DNA of 60,204 nt from Candidatus Nitrosopumilus sp. (GCA_028351415.1 JAOMJV010000004.1:1-60204), one strand, 5' to 3'. Positions 35,931 through 45,929 are shown, numbered from the stretch's first letter. The notes: a model not told the origin generated them from the letters alone. Numbers and translations: made by a program.

Positions 35931-36902
35931 AGATTTTTTTAAATAAAATTTATTTAAAATCAAAATACAAGTTCCCAGTATTCCAGAAAACAAGAATATC
36001 CATTCCAAGGAGGACATTAGAGGGTTAGTAAAAGCAAGTTCTAAAGGAACATAATTAATTTGAGAAATAAAGTGGGCGTATGCAAAAATAAAATAATTTG
36101 TAGCCCAATGAATTAACAGAGAAGCAACAATACCATACCTAAGATACACCCAACCCAGAATTATACCGCCTGCAGTTGCCTGAGCAAACTTACCCTCACT
36201 CCAAGAATCACTAAACGCAATATGAGAAAATCCGAATAAAACACCGACAAAAATAATCAATAAAATTGCTTTTTTAGAATCAAGTATATTCAATGAAGAA
36301 GGAGCCCACAAACATTTTAAAAAATAACGTATTGAAGCTCGAGCAGAGTACAAGGCAAACAATGGAATTCCAATTAAAATTATACGAAAAACAAATTCCT
36401 CCAACAGAGGGGCAAGAGATACGTAGAAAAATTGAATCAAACTATTGCCTCCAAGAGGAGGGACAGTAACAATTCCAAAGGATTCCTGAATAAAATTAAT
36501 TATTGCAGAAATCAGAATCAGTATGGATAGCCATTTTGTCATAGCAAACATATAATTTAATTTGGCATCATATTTGCCCATAGAAATTAGAGCTGAAATA
36601 GATTTTAGAAAATGCTGCTTAGGTCCAAGAATTGCAATTACAAAAATAACCAGATAAAACATCCACAAAATAACAAACGCGTCACCTATGGTAACATCAA
36701 TTGAAGATTGATAAAAATCAGTTTGATTAAAAATATCTAAATGAGTTATAGGGTAATCATAATGAATGTCATCACCAATGTCACTTTCAAATACAACATA
36801 AATTCCAACAGGAAAAGAAATTAGAAGCAACCCAAAAATTATAGATAGTAAAGCAGTGAAAGGAATACCAAGTAATTGAATTATTTTATTTTGTTTTTGC
36901 AA
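35922..36902 (-). CDS. CPBP-family intramembrane protease
   Basis: 326 residues, about eight membrane helices. The Abi/CaaX-type motifs are present: EEFVFR (E-E-x3-R), FGFSHIAFS, and HWATNYFIF (H-x3-N). Members cleave within membranes or modify prenylated or bacteriocin-related targets. The substrate is unknown. Lies just downstream of the eIF1 gene on the same strand (7-base gap), so co-transcription is likely. Confidence 0.85.
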   Translation of the reverse strand: MQKQNKIIQLLGIPFTALLSIIFGLLLISFPVGIYVVFESDIGDDIHYDYPITHLDIFNQTDFYQSSIDVTIGDAFVILWMFYLVIFVIAILGPKQHFLKSISALISMGKYDAKLNYMFAMTKWLSILILISAIINFIQESFGIVTVPPLGGNSLIQFFYVSLAPLLEEFVFRIILIGIPLFALYSARASIRYFLKCLWAPSSLNILDSKKAILLIIFVGVLFGFSHIAFSDSWSEGKFAQATAGGIILGWVYLRYGIVASLLIHWATNYFIFAYAHFISQINYVPLELAFTNPLMSSLEWIFLFSGILGTCILILNKFYLKKSLI

Positions 36903-36909
36903 TTTTGTT

Positions 36910-37218
36910 CTAATGAAGTTCTATGGTATCTTCTGCAAAACCTAAGTGAACAAGAGTCTCCTTGATTGTATCTCTATGATCACCTTGTAAGAAAATATAG
37001 CCTTCTTTGGCAGTACCCCCACAAGCATACTTGTTTTTAAGATCTTTTGCAACAGTTTCCAAATTATTTAATTTTGGATCTAACCCTTCAATCATAGTAC
37101 CTTTTTTCTTAAATCTTCTAGTTTCCAAACGAATTATAATTTTAGTACTATCTTTAGCAAGTTCTCCACATGCGCACAAGTCTTCAGGAAGACCACAAGT
37201 ATTACAAATTACTGCCAT
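36910..37218 (-). CDS. Translation initiation factor eIF1/SUI1
   Basis: 102 residues. N-terminal Cys motif CNTCGLPEDLCACGE, then the SUI1 fold with RRFKKKGTMIEGLD, KDLKNKYACGGTAKEG and the IFLQGDHRDTI end. It monitors start-codon selection on the small ribosomal subunit. The Cys pairs may bind zinc, as in several archaeal forms. Confidence 0.93.
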   Translation of the reverse strand: MAVICNTCGLPEDLCACGELAKDSTKIIIRLETRRFKKKGTMIEGLDPKLNNLETVAKDLKNKYACGGTAKEGYIFLQGDHRDTIKETLVHLGFAEDTIELH

Positions 37219-37318
37219 ATGTTCGAAATTAATTCAAGGATACGGACTATTAAGCCTTCTTTGAACATAGAAAATCAAAACAATCAGATTTTTTAAATAG
37301 AAAAATAAGAAAAAAACA

Positions 37319-37648
37319 ATGTCAGAAGAACTTAGAAAGAAAGCTGCTGAAATGCTACTAAATGGGGCAACGCTGCTAAGCGAACCATGTCCATATTGTA
37401 AGGGAGTAAGAGTAATGAAAGATGGGCAGGCATTATGCACAAAATGTGGAAGGGCACCAGAAAAAAGAAAAATAGTAACTGAGAAAAATGAAGTAAAAAG
37501 TCAAAACCCACTAAAAAAAACACTAGAGAAAAAATTAGAAGTACTATCAAAAGAGCTAGAGAAAGAAATTGATCACGATAAACAGCAATCCATACTAAAA
37601 TCAATCAATCTAGTACTGGAAATGATGGAAAAAGTCAAAAAACAATAA
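37319..37648 (+). CDS. Sjogren/scleroderma autoantigen-1 family zinc-ribbon protein
   Basis: 109 residues. Begins ELRKKAAEMLLNGATLL and then CPYC ... LCTKCG, a zinc ribbon, followed by a charged coiled-coil helix. This matches archaeal members of the p27 autoantigen family (SSSCA1). Function in archaea is unclear. Confidence 0.8.
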   Translation: MSEELRKKAAEMLLNGATLLSEPCPYCKGVRVMKDGQALCTKCGRAPEKRKIVTEKNEVKSQNPLKKTLEKKLEVLSKELEKEIDHDKQQSILKSINLVLEMMEKVKKQ

Positions 37649-37686
37649 TAAAGTTTATACGTTAAAATTTATTTTTCTGAATCATA

Positions 37687-37848
37687 ATGGCAGATAAAGC
37701 AGCTCCACTTCCAGCATCAAGTGGGGGTCTTATGAGATTCTTTGAAGACGAAACAAAAGGTTTCAAGATAGATCCAAAAATAGTAGTTTCAATTCCAATT
37801 GGCTTAATTGCAGTTTCATGGGTAATGGAATTATTTTTAACTCCGTGA
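37687..37848 (+). CDS. secG: Preprotein translocase subunit Sec61beta (SecG)
   Basis: 53 residues. Short basic/acidic N-terminus with GGLMRFFEDETKG, then one C-terminal membrane helix (VVSIPIGLIAVSWVMELFL). This is the archaeal Sec61beta pattern. Small third subunit of the SecYE translocon in the membrane. Seven bases before the DUF2070 gene on the same strand. Confidence 0.88.
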   Translation: MADKAAPLPASSGGLMRFFEDETKGFKIDPKIVVSIPIGLIAVSWVMELFLTP

Positions 37849-37855
37849 AAAAACA

Positions 37856-39601
37856 ATGGAACAAGAATCAGATGACGTTTCAAAAATACACGATAGATTT
37901 TCTCTTACTTTAGTAAATCCAGGATCCAAGTATTTTTCACTGGTGGGTTCATTAGTTGTAGGGATAGTGATTGTACTTGCAACGTATTTTGGATATCTTA
38001 ACTTAGAGTTCAATGAATTTTGGTACAGGATACCAATGGTATTAGGAATAATGGCTGCAATGCAATTACTAGATATAAAATTTGCAAAGAAAAAAGAATA
38101 TTCAAAATCACTGCATTCATCACTTTTTGGAAACATGCTTTGGGTAGTTACAATTCTAATGGGAATACTAGCAAGCGTAGTATTATCAAAAGACACATCA
38201 CTGTTTTTCATTACATTTGGAATGATACTTTTTGCAAGTTTTAGAATTGGCCTATACACAACAACATTGGGGGCAAGTCTGAAAAAAGCATGGGCAATTG
38301 CATTCATTCAACCACTAGCAATGTTTTTGGTATTGATTCCACAAGAATCATGGATTCCAATGCTGACTAACCCAATTGCGTTAGGGTATGGATTTACATT
38401 TTTAATTATTGCAACTGCATGGTCAGCAGTAACAGACAGAGCAGGAAGACCAGGAATGAAAAGTACACATAAAACTATTCAAGCATATCTTGCTTCACAG
38501 GGTAACGATGTTAGTGATGCTGAAGAACTGATGGGAGAACATGCAACTGAAACTAAAGTTGCAACATTTCAAATAAAATTATCGTCACAGGATGGAACTA
38601 AAGAATTTAGAATGGTATTACCTGAAATACATCCAGGACCATATCACCCAGTAGGAGGCAGCAACATCCCATACCTAATTTACAAAAATTTATCATCATC
38701 TGCAATGGTAATGCACAGCATATCAGATCATGCGTTAAATCTACCATCAAGAAATGAGGTAGATAATTATCTAAATAACTTGCAAAATTTTGACATAAAA
38801 GAAGAAGGCATGAAATGCACAGAACCGGTTGTGGTTCAAATTAACAAAGCAAGAGTTACAGGGATACTTTTTGGAAATAATCCACTATTGTTACTATCGT
38901 TATCACCATACGGAATGGAAGATATCCCTAATTACATAAAAAAAGAAATCGAGCAGTATGGGAATAATAGGAATTATACAAAAATAATGACTGTTGATTG
39001 CCACAATGCAATGGGTGAAGAAATTTCAAAAGAAGATGGAGAAGACATGTTAAAAGCTGCTAAATCATGTTTGGATTCATTAATTACAAAAGATAGTTTC
39101 CCAATAGAGTTTGGATATGCAAATACAGAAGAGATGGATGTATGGGCAGAAGATATAGGAATGGGAGGATTAGGAATTACATGTCTAAAAATTAACAATA
39201 AAAAATATTTTCTAGGATGGGCAGATGCCAACAACATGGAAAATGGAGTTAGAGAGAAAATCATAGATAACTTTTCAAATAACGGAAAAAATTTATTAGA
39301 AATCTGTACGTCAGATACACATTATGCAGCAGTTAAAGCAAGAAACAGAAATGGATACTATCAATTAGGATTGATTACAAGTTCAGATAAAATTTCAAAA
39401 TGGTTTAGTGAAATTGCAGAAAATTCACAATCAAACATCACACCAGCAAAATATGAAATTTTAGAAAATGAAACCAAAGTCAAAGTTATGGGTAAGAGCA
39501 TCTATGAAGATTATTCAAAAGCTTTAGACAATTCATTAAAAATTACTAAAATTTTTGTAATTGCCAGCCTAGGATTATTCATAACTAGTCTGTTTCTATA
39601 G
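37856..39601 (+). CDS. DUF2070 membrane protein
   Basis: 581 residues. N-terminal ~190 residues hold six to seven membrane helices; a soluble domain of about 370 residues follows with conserved-looking VLPEIHPGPYHPVGGSNIP and SDTHYAAVKARNRNG blocks; one C-terminal helix ends it. The His/Asp-rich soluble motifs would fit a metal-dependent hydrolase, but the family is unassigned. Directly follows Sec61beta. Its end overlaps the convergent nuclease gene by 17 bases. Confidence 0.85.
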   Translation: MEQESDDVSKIHDRFSLTLVNPGSKYFSLVGSLVVGIVIVLATYFGYLNLEFNEFWYRIPMVLGIMAAMQLLDIKFAKKKEYSKSLHSSLFGNMLWVVTILMGILASVVLSKDTSLFFITFGMILFASFRIGLYTTTLGASLKKAWAIAFIQPLAMFLVLIPQESWIPMLTNPIALGYGFTFLIIATAWSAVTDRAGRPGMKSTHKTIQAYLASQGNDVSDAEELMGEHATETKVATFQIKLSSQDGTKEFRMVLPEIHPGPYHPVGGSNIPYLIYKNLSSSAMVMHSISDHALNLPSRNEVDNYLNNLQNFDIKEEGMKCTEPVVVQINKARVTGILFGNNPLLLLSLSPYGMEDIPNYIKKEIEQYGNNRNYTKIMTVDCHNAMGEEISKEDGEDMLKAAKSCLDSLITKDSFPIEFGYANTEEMDVWAEDIGMGGLGITCLKINNKKYFLGWADANNMENGVREKIIDNFSNNGKNLLEICTSDTHYAAVKARNRNGYYQLGLITSSDKISKWFSEIAENSQSNITPAKYEILENETKVKVMGKSIYEDYSKALDNSLKITKIFVIASLGLFITSLFL

Positions 39602-40220
39602 TTTTCATTTGATCAACATTACCATAAAATTCATCAATAAATGAAGAAAATTGAAAAATAGGCACAATTGGAACTCTATCAACAAAGTCAATCTTATCTT
39701 GATGCAAAGTAACAATTACAGGTACAGCCGTAGATCCAGGAGTTTTAGCAACATATTGTTTGGTTCTTTCAATTTGTTTTTGAACAGCAGATGACAAAGA
39801 TGATTGACTATATGTTTTCCAATGCTTGCAATCAATCAATATTGCGATACCTAAACGAATTCCAACAACATCAATTTCCATTCTAGGTTTTGTTAGCATT
39901 AAATTTTTAATCACGGCAAAATTTTTTGAAGATAAAATTTCAGCAGTTAAACCTTCAAAATCCCTCCAATCCAATGCGATTGAAATTTCATCTAAAGGTA
40001 ATCCATTCTGGAGGAAAGAGATGGCAATTTTTAATTTATCTCCAGCTTCAAAATGATAGAAATTATCAGTTAGTGTTCCAATTCCATTGTCAATAAAATT
40101 ATTTAAAATATTTTCAGAGTCATCCATATTAATTTCAGTAACAGTAGAAAAATCCTTGACAGACACACCGCCTTGAATTATTCCATTTAAACTAGCAATC
40201 ATTTTTGGATAAATTTTCAA
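39585..40220 (-). CDS. PD-(D/E)XK restriction-endonuclease-like protein
   Basis: 211 residues. The C-terminal half has the nuclease core: GLTAEILSSKNFAVI, then PRMEIDVVGIR (acidic residue) and ILIDCKHWK (D-x-K). The N-terminal ~100 residues look like helix-turn-helix regions. No methyltransferase or specificity subunit lies next to it, so a classical restriction system is unlikely; DNA repair or Mrr-like cleavage are options. Confidence 0.78.
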   Translation of the reverse strand: MKIYPKMIASLNGIIQGGVSVKDFSTVTEINMDDSENILNNFIDNGIGTLTDNFYHFEAGDKLKIAISFLQNGLPLDEISIALDWRDFEGLTAEILSSKNFAVIKNLMLTKPRMEIDVVGIRLGIAILIDCKHWKTYSQSSLSSAVQKQIERTKQYVAKTPGSTAVPVIVTLHQDKIDFVDRVPIVPIFQFSSFIDEFYGNVDQMKTIETD

Positions 40221-40319
40221 TTATGATTTTTGCATAATACCTGAAATATAGGTTTTAGGTAATTAGAATATCAAAAAATTAGGATATAGGTTTTATTAGA
40301 AGTATTTGGAAACAACGGT

Positions 40320-42791
40320 ATGAAAAAAATGCTAGTAATCATACTAGCTCTTTCAATCACAATAATAACACATAATGAAGTATTTGCAGAAAAAAATACT
40401 TTTGTAGATTCAATAAAATTTATTCAGTATTTAGATGAAAATACAGCATTAGAAGAAGTAAGAAATGGTAATCTTGACATGTATTATTACAGAATTTCAT
40501 CAGATAGATTAGAAAGTAATCAATCAAGGGAAGGGTTGAAAGTTTTTGATTCCACGGGAGGATCATATAGTCTACTAGTGAATCCAGCAGAATCAGAAAA
40601 ATTCAATCCATTTTCAAGCAAAGATGCCAGATTTGCCTTGAACTATTTAGTAGATAGAAAAATGATTGTTAATGAATTGATGGGAGGCTATGGATCTCCA
40701 ATTATATCATATTATGGGCCAACTGATCCAGAATATCTTACAATAATAAAACAATTAGAGTCATTCAATTTTAAATATAATCCAACATTATCTGAAGAGA
40801 TTATTTCAAAGTCATTGATAGAAAAAGGCGCAGTAAAAATGAATAACAAATGGAAAATGGAAAATAATGAAATTGAAATAATAATTTTTATTCGAAGTGA
40901 TGATCCAGTTAGAAAATCAATAGGAGAGATATTGTCAGCTGAATTAGAAAATATGGGATTTACAGTAAAAAAAGAGTATGGTGATTTGAATAAAGCATTT
41001 GTTGTAGTCTATGGATCAAATCCAGCAGATTCAAAATGGAACATATACACAGAAGGATGGGGACGTTCTGCATTTGTAAAATATGATTCAATAGGATTAA
41101 GCCAAATGTATTCACCATGGTTTTCAAATATGCCAGGTTTTAACGATCCAGCATATTGGAATTATGAAAATAAAAAACTAGATAATTTAACTCAAGAAAT
41201 ATACAAAGGAAGTTTTGAAACAGTAGAAAAAAGAACACAATTAATTCAAGAAGCAGTAGTAGAAGGGATTAATGAGTCAGTAAGAATTTTCCTAGCAAGT
41301 AAAGTTGATCAATATGTTGTAAATCAAAATGTGGAAGGAGTGATTAATGATTTAGGAGCTGGCGTTCCAAGCAGATTTACTCCAATTAATGCAAAAAATA
41401 GTGATAATGAATTGGTAATTGCTGTAAAGCAAATTTATCAAGGAGCATGGAATCCAGTGATGGGTTTAACAGATACATACAGTAGACAAATCTGGGGAAT
41501 AATTTCAGACCCCATAACATTCAAGCATCCATTTACAGGAGAAACATTTCCAGTTAGAGCACAGTGGGAAGTTGAAACATTAGGATTAAAAGAAAAAATC
41601 AAAGTTCCAATTGAGGCTAAAATGTGGGATCCAGTATCACAAAAATGGGACAATGTTCCAATAAACACACTTGCAACAAGTAAAGTTACATTTGATTTTA
41701 AATTTAGTAATTGGCATAATGGGCAGTCAATGGATATGAATGATATTTTACATTCATTGTATTTTACAATTGAATGGGGAACACAAAATGATGAGAATGA
41801 TAAAACATTTGATACAGAGTTTACACCAAGAGCAGCACAGAGTATTGAAACAATTAAAGGAATAAATCAAATTGATAGCGATACAGTTGAAGTCTATGTA
41901 GATTATTGGCATTTTGATGAAAATGAGATTGCGGAATGGGCCGCTTTATGGAGTCCAATCCCATGGGAAATAACATCATCTATGGAAAAAGCAGTAACAG
42001 ATGGAAAGGTATCATTTTCAAGATCAGGAGCTACAGCTAAAAGTGTTAATTGGTTATCATTAATTGTTCCAAAAGATGCAGAAATAATTAAAGAAAATCT
42101 GCAAGAATATAAAAATAAAGGATTCATTCCAAATTCATTAAAACAAAATGAAAACACGGGGCAATATTATGAAAATAGATATGATTCATCAATTGAATGG
42201 ATTGAAAAAAACAATCACGCAGTAATTAGTAATGGTCCATTTTATTTAGAATCGTATTCTCCAGAATCAAGGACAATCATAGTAAAAACATTTGAGGATG
42301 AATCATATCCATTTAAAATTGGAAAATGGTCAGAGTTTGAGAACGCACAATTTCCAATTATTAAAAAAATTGAGATGGATAAAATAATTCAATATGGCGA
42401 AAAAGAAGATATTTTAATTGAAACAGAGAACACAGATTCAATATTATATTTTTTAACTGATACTAAAGGAAAAATTCAAGCCTCAGAAAAATTAAATGTT
42501 AAAGAAAATAAAATTACCATAAAAATAACATCAGAGATAACAAAAAAATTACAACCAGGGGCAAACAGTATCAAAGTATTTGCAATTTCAAATTCAGTTT
42601 TAAAACCAGATTTCTATGAATCAAGTTTTCTAGTTAGTAAAAATAACTCGGAATTACCAAGTGCAACGGTAAACACATCAAACATTGAAAATGAAGAAGA
42701 TCATAACGTGTGGATTATTCCAATTATACTAACCATAACAGTCATAGTAGTTATTGCATACGTAAAAATAAAATATCAAAGTAAACCGTAA
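40320..42791 (+). CDS. Very large ABC transporter solute-binding protein (family 5-like), membrane-anchored
   Basis: 823 residues. Signal peptide 1-23 (ending NEVFA), then two binding-protein-like segments (~30-340 and ~365-700), a beta-rich portion (~700-785) and a C-terminal membrane helix (WIIPIILTITVIVVIAYVKI). Family-5 proteins bind oligopeptides or nickel complexes outside the cell and pass them to permeases. The length is about 250 residues above normal; the doubled segments may be two lobes that evolved separately or a fusion. The OppF-type ATPase at 14623 is the only related gene in the window. Confidence 0.82.
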   Translation: MKKMLVIILALSITIITHNEVFAEKNTFVDSIKFIQYLDENTALEEVRNGNLDMYYYRISSDRLESNQSREGLKVFDSTGGSYSLLVNPAESEKFNPFSSKDARFALNYLVDRKMIVNELMGGYGSPIISYYGPTDPEYLTIIKQLESFNFKYNPTLSEEIISKSLIEKGAVKMNNKWKMENNEIEIIIFIRSDDPVRKSIGEILSAELENMGFTVKKEYGDLNKAFVVVYGSNPADSKWNIYTEGWGRSAFVKYDSIGLSQMYSPWFSNMPGFNDPAYWNYENKKLDNLTQEIYKGSFETVEKRTQLIQEAVVEGINESVRIFLASKVDQYVVNQNVEGVINDLGAGVPSRFTPINAKNSDNELVIAVKQIYQGAWNPVMGLTDTYSRQIWGIISDPITFKHPFTGETFPVRAQWEVETLGLKEKIKVPIEAKMWDPVSQKWDNVPINTLATSKVTFDFKFSNWHNGQSMDMNDILHSLYFTIEWGTQNDENDKTFDTEFTPRAAQSIETIKGINQIDSDTVEVYVDYWHFDENEIAEWAALWSPIPWEITSSMEKAVTDGKVSFSRSGATAKSVNWLSLIVPKDAEIIKENLQEYKNKGFIPNSLKQNENTGQYYENRYDSSIEWIEKNNHAVISNGPFYLESYSPESRTIIVKTFEDESYPFKIGKWSEFENAQFPIIKKIEMDKIIQYGEKEDILIETENTDSILYFLTDTKGKIQASEKLNVKENKITIKITSEITKKLQPGANSIKVFAISNSVLKPDFYESSFLVSKNNSELPSATVNTSNIENEEDHNVWIIPIILTITVIVVIAYVKIKYQSKP

Positions 42792-43276
42792 TCACTAAGA
42801 ATAGTTTTAATTTGTTCTTCATTTTCGGCCTTTGAATAATCATTTAAAAGATTTTGATTTAATTCATAAAAAGTATGACCCCACTTGAATTTATTTAGTA
42901 ATTCCAAACTTTGTTCTTTAAAACCAAGAATAAACAATGAACCAGATAGGGCTTCAGCAGTAGTTAATTTATTTAATTTAGAATAATTTACAGGATTTCC
43001 AGCAAACAATGGAGGTAATTTTCTTTTAATGCCATTAAATTTTTGAGAAAAAGCATGATCTGCATGATTCCAAGAACAATCAATTCCAATAATAGAATTA
43101 ATCACAGATTTATCTTTTGGAAGTAAAGTTTTTTCTGAAAACGGATCTAAAACTAATCCCCTTGAACCAATTTTTTTTATATTTTTGGCAAGACCAAACT
43201 TAACCATTTTTGCAGCAGTGCATTTTTTTGGATCGTCTTGATAAAACATTAAAACTTGTAATTTCAATTTAATCAA
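42776..43276 (-). CDS. tsr3: 18S/16S rRNA aminocarboxypropyltransferase Tsr3 (DUF367)
   Basis: 166 residues from TTG. Family blocks QDDPKKCTAAKM, LDPFSEKTLLP, GIDCSWNHADHAF and LPPLFAGNPVNYSKLNKL TTAEALSG (split here). The enzyme transfers the 3-amino-3-carboxypropyl group of SAM to a hypermodified small-subunit rRNA uridine. The end overlaps the convergent ABC protein gene by 16 bases. No SAM-methyltransferase motifs are expected in this family. Confidence 0.9.
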   Translation of the reverse strand: MIKLKLQVLMFYQDDPKKCTAAKMVKFGLAKNIKKIGSRGLVLDPFSEKTLLPKDKSVINSIIGIDCSWNHADHAFSQKFNGIKRKLPPLFAGNPVNYSKLNKLTTAEALSGSLFILGFKEQSLELLNKFKWGHTFYELNQNLLNDYSKAENEEQIKTILSDYGLL

Positions 43277-43301
43277 GTATTAATTTATCAGTATTTTGAA
43301 T

Positions 43302-45314
43302 TTACTCTAAAGTTTTGTAAGTAATCTTATAGTAAAGTCTTGAAATTTCATCAGTTTTAATCACTTCAACATTCCAAGTGGTGTTAGGAAGAAATTCATC
43401 AGAGGAGGTAGGAAGAATGCTAAATTTCTCTAAAAGGACATCAGGTCCACTGTATCTCACATTAAGATTCAATCCATCTACTTGAACGACATCAAATATT
43501 TGACCAGGTTTTCTTGTAGATTCACTAACCAAACACTCAACATCAGGTCCAATTATACAAATTCCAGACTCAGACATGACTTGTAAATTAACATCAGACT
43601 GACCACCTTTGTCAATAGTAATCATAGAGCCAGATAGAACTCTAGGTTTAACAGATTCATTTTCAATTATTTTTTCTTCAGTATTAATTGAAACTAAAGC
43701 ATCAGAAATGCGATTCATTTTTTCAATAATTGTCCTCACACTAAAAATATCAGATGGTTTTTCAGAAATAGAAGGGGCAGGATTACCAGTGGAATCGGTT
43801 TGAACATCAGAGTCTATTTCAGAAACAATAGAAAAAGATTGATTTGCAATAAGGCCGCCATAATTTGCCTTTACAACATAATCATCCTCAGAGAATACAA
43901 TAGGAGGTATTCTAGCAGTGATAGAAAAGTTACCAGAATCATCAGGAATAGCAGTTAATTTGAATTCTACAGTTTCCCCAGTATTACTAGAAGTTTCCTT
44001 AGTATGACCTGTAAACATTGGAGAAGTTCCATCAGAGGCTGAGAAATTAAAGTATACAACTTGATAGTATATGGTATTACCAGAATCAAAATTGGCAATA
44101 GTTCCAGATAAAGTCATAGAGTCATTAAGCAAATATTTAGATTTATCAATATTAAAAACTATAGAATCTGAAACAAGAAGTATAGATTCAGATTCATCAG
44201 CAGAATCTTCAACCACGTTAAAAGTGGTAGATTCAACATGATCACCATACTCAATGTCAACAGTGTAAATGCCATAAATTGGATTTACGGTTGTTAGAAA
44301 AATACTAGTTTGAAATTGTCCATCAGATGCAAATAAATTTCCACTAGTAACCAAATTACCAATAGAATCAGTAATAGTGAATTGTATACTTTCAAAAGGA
44401 ATAATTTCAGAAGTACTTCCAGTAATAGTGATTAATTGGCCTGGGAAATAATCAGAATTCTCAGTCATCACAGTTAGTGAGGAGTCACTTTCTTGTGTTT
44501 CTTCAATTATTTTAGATTCAACAGAGAAACTAGTGTTTGTAGTTACACCAGCATAATTTACAGATACAAAATAATTGCCCTCTTCAATACCCAATACTTG
44601 AACTAATTTCAAAGTAGTTTCATAGTTTAGATTAGAATCAGGGTATAATGAAACTGCTTGTTCATAATTAGGTCCTGAAATATTTATCAAAATGGGTTCA
44701 GCTTGAAAAGAAGGTTTTTCAACAAAAACTCTTTCTGAAACAGTTCCTTGAAGTACCGCAGCATCATCAAAATTGTATACAGGTTTATCAGATGAAAGGG
44801 TAATCACAATGTCTGAAGAAATACCATCTTCAGTCAATTTGCCATTAGAACTACCAGCTGTAGAAGATGTAAATTTCCATCCAGAAGAACCATCATAGGT
44901 TCGCTGCCAAGATTTAAAATCATTTGCAAGATCAAAAACTTCACGAGTTTTATCAATTAGCAATCCGTCACTATTTTTTAGTTCAATTAATTCAGCAGTG
45001 TCAGTAAACCAAACTTTTTGATTAACAAATGTTAAAAAATCTCCAGAAGAAATCACAGTCCCTTCAGGAATAGTTAATGTTTTTTTCAATACTGTAGTGG
45101 ATGCAATTTTCCAGCCACTCAAGTCAACATCGTTATCAGTAGGGTTGTAAAGCTCTACCCACTCAGAAATAGATTGAGAATCATCACCAGGAGGATTAGT
45201 ATCAACCTCATTAATCACAACATGATCAGTAATTGTTTGAGCATATGCAGGAGCAGAAATTCCGACAATCAGTACCAAAGATAATAAAATAATAACAGAG
45301 TATTTCATTTGCAT
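43302..45314 (-). CDS. Exported protein with lamin-tail domain and Ig-like repeats
   Basis: 670 residues. Signal peptide 1-26 (ending APAYA), then a lamin-tail domain at ~30-140 (HVVINEVDTNPPGDD, EWVELYNPTDNDVDLSGWKI). Four or so beta-sandwich repeats follow, each beginning like SDKPVYNFDDAAVLQGTV or DKSKYLLNDSMTLSG. The C-terminal ~110 residues are another beta-rich domain and carry no membrane helix or PEFG motif. Cell-surface adhesion or matrix protein is likely. Functional targets are unknown. Confidence 0.85.
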   Translation of the reverse strand: MQMKYSVIILLSLVLIVGISAPAYAQTITDHVVINEVDTNPPGDDSQSISEWVELYNPTDNDVDLSGWKIASTTVLKKTLTIPEGTVISSGDFLTFVNQKVWFTDTAELIELKNSDGLLIDKTREVFDLANDFKSWQRTYDGSSGWKFTSSTAGSSNGKLTEDGISSDIVITLSSDKPVYNFDDAAVLQGTVSERVFVEKPSFQAEPILINISGPNYEQAVSLYPDSNLNYETTLKLVQVLGIEEGNYFVSVNYAGVTTNTSFSVESKIIEETQESDSSLTVMTENSDYFPGQLITITGSTSEIIPFESIQFTITDSIGNLVTSGNLFASDGQFQTSIFLTTVNPIYGIYTVDIEYGDHVESTTFNVVEDSADESESILLVSDSIVFNIDKSKYLLNDSMTLSGTIANFDSGNTIYYQVVYFNFSASDGTSPMFTGHTKETSSNTGETVEFKLTAIPDDSGNFSITARIPPIVFSEDDYVVKANYGGLIANQSFSIVSEIDSDVQTDSTGNPAPSISEKPSDIFSVRTIIEKMNRISDALVSINTEEKIIENESVKPRVLSGSMITIDKGGQSDVNLQVMSESGICIIGPDVECLVSESTRKPGQIFDVVQVDGLNLNVRYSGPDVLLEKFSILPTSSDEFLPNTTWNVEVIKTDEISRLYYKITYKTLE

Positions 45315-45452
45315 TTCCTATATTTATTGAGAAAAGGACTCATTTTAAAATCAAATGGAGAAAAAGTTGAGCTATTTGTTAAAGTCAGAGAGATTAAAAT
45401 CATAAAAAATAAAGGAAATTAGTAGATATTAAGAAATACGTAGAACTTGTTA

Positions 45453-45692
45453 CTAAGATTCATCACAATTTGGGCATTTTTTATCAATAATTCTAGAACC
45501 ACACTCCATACATATGCCCTCACCCACATCTTGCTGGATTAGTTGGTTTTTCTTAGCAACAAAGATCTTGATTCCAAAAAACAATCCAAGTACAATAATT
45601 GCCGAATAAGCAATACCCAAAAATGGGCTTATCCCAAGCATTACCAGTATCAACCCAGCAATTAAAATAATATCACGTCGTTCAAATTTCAA
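45453..45692 (-). CDS. Small membrane protein with C-terminal zinc ribbon
   Basis: 79 residues: two membrane helices (IILIAGLILVMLGISPF and YSAIIVLGLFFGIKIF), then CMECGSRIIDKKCPNC, a two-CxxC zinc ribbon facing the cytosol by the positive-inside rule. Function unknown. Confidence 0.7.
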   Translation of the reverse strand: MKFERRDIILIAGLILVMLGISPFLGIAYSAIIVLGLFFGIKIFVAKKNQLIQQDVGEGICMECGSRIIDKKCPNCDES

Positions 45693-45834
45693 TAAAAATA
45701 AGTTAAATCAAATTCATAAAAACATGCCGAGCTCAGTATTAGTAGTATATTTCATTCAAAATCAATTCTCTAACTCATCCTCATTGCTCGACAATAAGGG
45801 TATCAAATAATTTGATAATAAGATAATGGTTAAG

Positions 45835-45908
45835 TGGGACCGGCGAAATTTGAATTCGCGACCTCTGCGTCCCAAACGCAGAATCATACCAAGCTAGACC
45901 ACGATCCC
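45835..45908 (-). tRNA. tRNA-Pro (anticodon TGG)
   Basis: Reverse strand folds as a cloverleaf: acceptor GGGATCG with CGGTCCC plus discriminator A, D-arm with GGTATGATT, anticodon stem CTGCG/CGCAG with loop TTTGGGA (anticodon TGG at 45872-45874), and T-arm with TTCAAAT. No CCA is encoded. A TATA-like TTAAAT lies on the reverse strand about 26 bases upstream, at 45930-45937, so transcription would begin near the mature 5' end. It has no intron. Confidence 0.95.
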
Positions 45909-45929
45909 AGCGAAATACGAAAACGCCCC

